Of a stretch of DNA of 6,330 bases, positions 5,543-6,330 are shown piece by piece (the stretch's first letter is position 1; each line of letters begins with the position of its first letter). The translations under genes were made by a program, and so were the position numbers. The notes beneath the pieces were generated by a model, which did not search any database, was not told the DNA's origin, and saw only the letters and a program-made list of their open reading frames with translations. Location of the stretch: positions 1 through 6,330 of the forward strand of contig JAUWOB010000059.1 in assembly GCA_030612345.1 (NCBI GenBank), in the 5' to 3' direction. The stretch comes from Dehalococcoidia bacterium (lineage in GTDB: Bacteria; Chloroflexota; Dehalococcoidia; GIF9; AB-539-J10).

Positions 5543-6097
5543 ATGGACGAGTTAAAGAGTGCCTGGGAGATAGCTCAAGAGAGAGTAAATAGGCTGGGTA
5601 AGCTGTCGACCGGCGAGAGAGAAGAGCAAGAGAAGCAAAGGTATCGCCAAATCGGCCAAGCGCTGGCGCAGAAATGGCTTGACAGTTCCCGACACGTGGA
5701 TATGGGTGCGGAGCTAAACAAGCACGACGAAAAGGGCAGGGAGATAATAGAGCAGGCCCTGATCGGCCACCTAACAGAGGCTATCGGTTTCACAAACGTG
5801 CAGTCCATAGATAACACAAAAAGGTTAATCGAGGCCATAAGCAGCGTGCAGCCTGAACTACGGCCGCAGGCAGAGGAAATGGCCAGGCTTCTCCACGAAT
5901 ATGAAGAGGCAGAACAGAAGCTAAGGCAGGAACTGGAAGGCGATTACAGGGAAACCCTGCACCTGTTGAGAATCTCAGGAACAGCGGTCGGTGCCATCAA
6001 CCTCGAGGCCAGCGATAAATGGCAGCTGGCCCGTAACGAACTGCTGGAAGCCTTTACCCCCGCACTCGATGACCTAAAGCGGGCACTAGTTAGGTAG
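5543..6097 (+). CDS. Uncharacterised 184-residue charged helical protein
   Basis: I do not recognise a named family. The protein is rich in Glu, Lys, Arg, Gln and Leu and looks almost wholly alpha-helical; residues about 4-45 and 106-140 (EEMARLLHEYEEAEQKLRQE) have the spacing of amphipathic or coiled-coil helices. A less charged segment, LRISGTAVGAINLEASDKW (142-160), interrupts the helices and may be the most conserved part. There is no signal peptide or membrane span, so it is probably cytosolic. ATG 5543 has GGAG four bases upstream, close but usable. The gene is divergent from the MBL-fold hydrolase over a 111-bp spacer. It ends eight bases before the stop codon of a convergent frame with very different composition. 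GC in third codon positions, counted over the first 40 codons, is about 60%, like the rest of the window. Confidence 0.82.
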   Translation: MDELKSAWEIAQERVNRLGKLSTGEREEQEKQRYRQIGQALAQKWLDSSRHVDMGAELNKHDEKGREIIEQALIGHLTEAIGFTNVQSIDNTKRLIEAISSVQPELRPQAEEMARLLHEYEEAEQKLRQELEGDYRETLHLLRISGTAVGAINLEASDKWQLARNELLEAFTPALDDLKRALVR

Positions 6098-6105
6098 GAG
6101 ACGAG

Positions 6106-6330
6106 TCACGGGGCCCCCAGGGTGAGTGTGTGGTCGTAGCGGCCGCGCCGGCGGTCGAAGTTGACGCGGTCCGCGAGGACCCGGAAGTTCTCGGCCGAGA
6201 TGCCGCAGCGCGGATCCGTGACGTCGATGACGTCGAGGAGCTGCTGGAACACGTTGGTGGGGGCGGTGATGGCGGCGGGGCTGGCCTCCAGGGCGCGGGG
6301 GCGGAGGATGGCGAGGGCCCTCTCTTCGAG
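6106..6330 (-). CDS. C-terminal fragment of an unrecognised high-GC protein (cut by window edge)
   Basis: The minus strand is open from the window edge to a TGA at 6108-6106, giving 74 residues that end RRRGRYDHTLTLGAP. Coding is supported by codon phase: 71 of 74 third positions are G or C (about 96%), and overall GC is about 72% (162 of 225). The rest of the window is near 50-55% GC. Such phase bias is normal for genes of high-GC bacteria. The only readable landmarks are TNVFQQLLDVIDVTDPRCG (25-43) and the ending; the TLTLGAP tail vaguely recalls some phage tail or baseplate C-termini, but that is a weak impression and not an assignment. It is convergent with the 184-residue gene, with eight bases between stops. 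It may be foreign DNA or belong to another genome joined in assembly. Confidence 0.62.
   Translation of the reverse strand, partial: LEERALAILRPRALEASPAAITAPTNVFQQLLDVIDVTDPRCGISAENFRVLADRVNFDRRRGRYDHTLTLGAP

Noticed and set aside
1..6330. CRISPR array, toxin-antitoxin pair, restriction or other defence system, complete insertion sequence.
   Set aside because: No regularly spaced repeats, no paired small genes of that type, and no transposase with terminal repeats are visible; the single recombinase fragment at the left edge is not enough to call a mobile element.

Overview
The window is compact bacterial chromosome of moderate GC, with seven protein genes in alternating orientations and an eighth frame of very different composition at the right edge. 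It carries an uvrC repair gene, a bacterial prepilin peptidase, weak or absent Shine-Dalgarno sites on some genes, and a palindromic element with a TGTCATTCTGAG-type end. From memory, such elements are common in Dehalococcoidia-like Chloroflexota and some other environmental lineages. A Chloroflexota (Dehalococcoidia-like) metagenome-derived contig is therefore my best guess at moderate to low confidence; no single gene here proves it.

Layout, left to right. (1) 1-202, minus: the N-terminal end of a XerC/XerD-type tyrosine recombinase, running off the window. (2) 260-2083, plus: complete uvrC, divergent from the recombinase, with a promoter whose predicted start point falls on the GTG start codon, so the mRNA may be leaderless. 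(3) 2049-2828, minus: a DUF72 (YecE-like) protein whose 3' end overlaps that of uvrC by 35 bp. (4) 2829-3042: intergenic stretch with a good minus-strand promoter and several small hairpins. (5) 3043-3834, plus: a complete bifunctional prepilin peptidase/N-methyltransferase. (6) 3914-4588, minus: a 224-residue protein I cannot assign. (7) 4608-4673: an imperfect palindromic repeat with an internal hexamer duplication. (8) 4703-5431, minus: a glyoxalase II-like metallo-beta-lactamase-fold hydrolase. (9) 5432-5542: divergent, overlapping promoters. (10) 5543-6097, plus: a 184-residue charged helical protein I cannot assign. (11) 6106-6330, minus: the C-terminal end of an unrecognised protein at about 72% GC with about 96% GC in third codon positions, unlike everything to its left.

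Functionally this looks like a housekeeping neighbourhood (DNA repair, site-specific recombination, pilin maturation, hydrolase) and not one pathway. The only likely co-transcribed pair is the MBL-fold hydrolase followed by the 224-residue unknown on the minus strand, with the palindromic element between them. I see no defence system, CRISPR array, rRNA or tRNA. The observations most worth checking are the abrupt composition change near 6100 (foreign DNA or a mis-joined contig) and the palindromic element.
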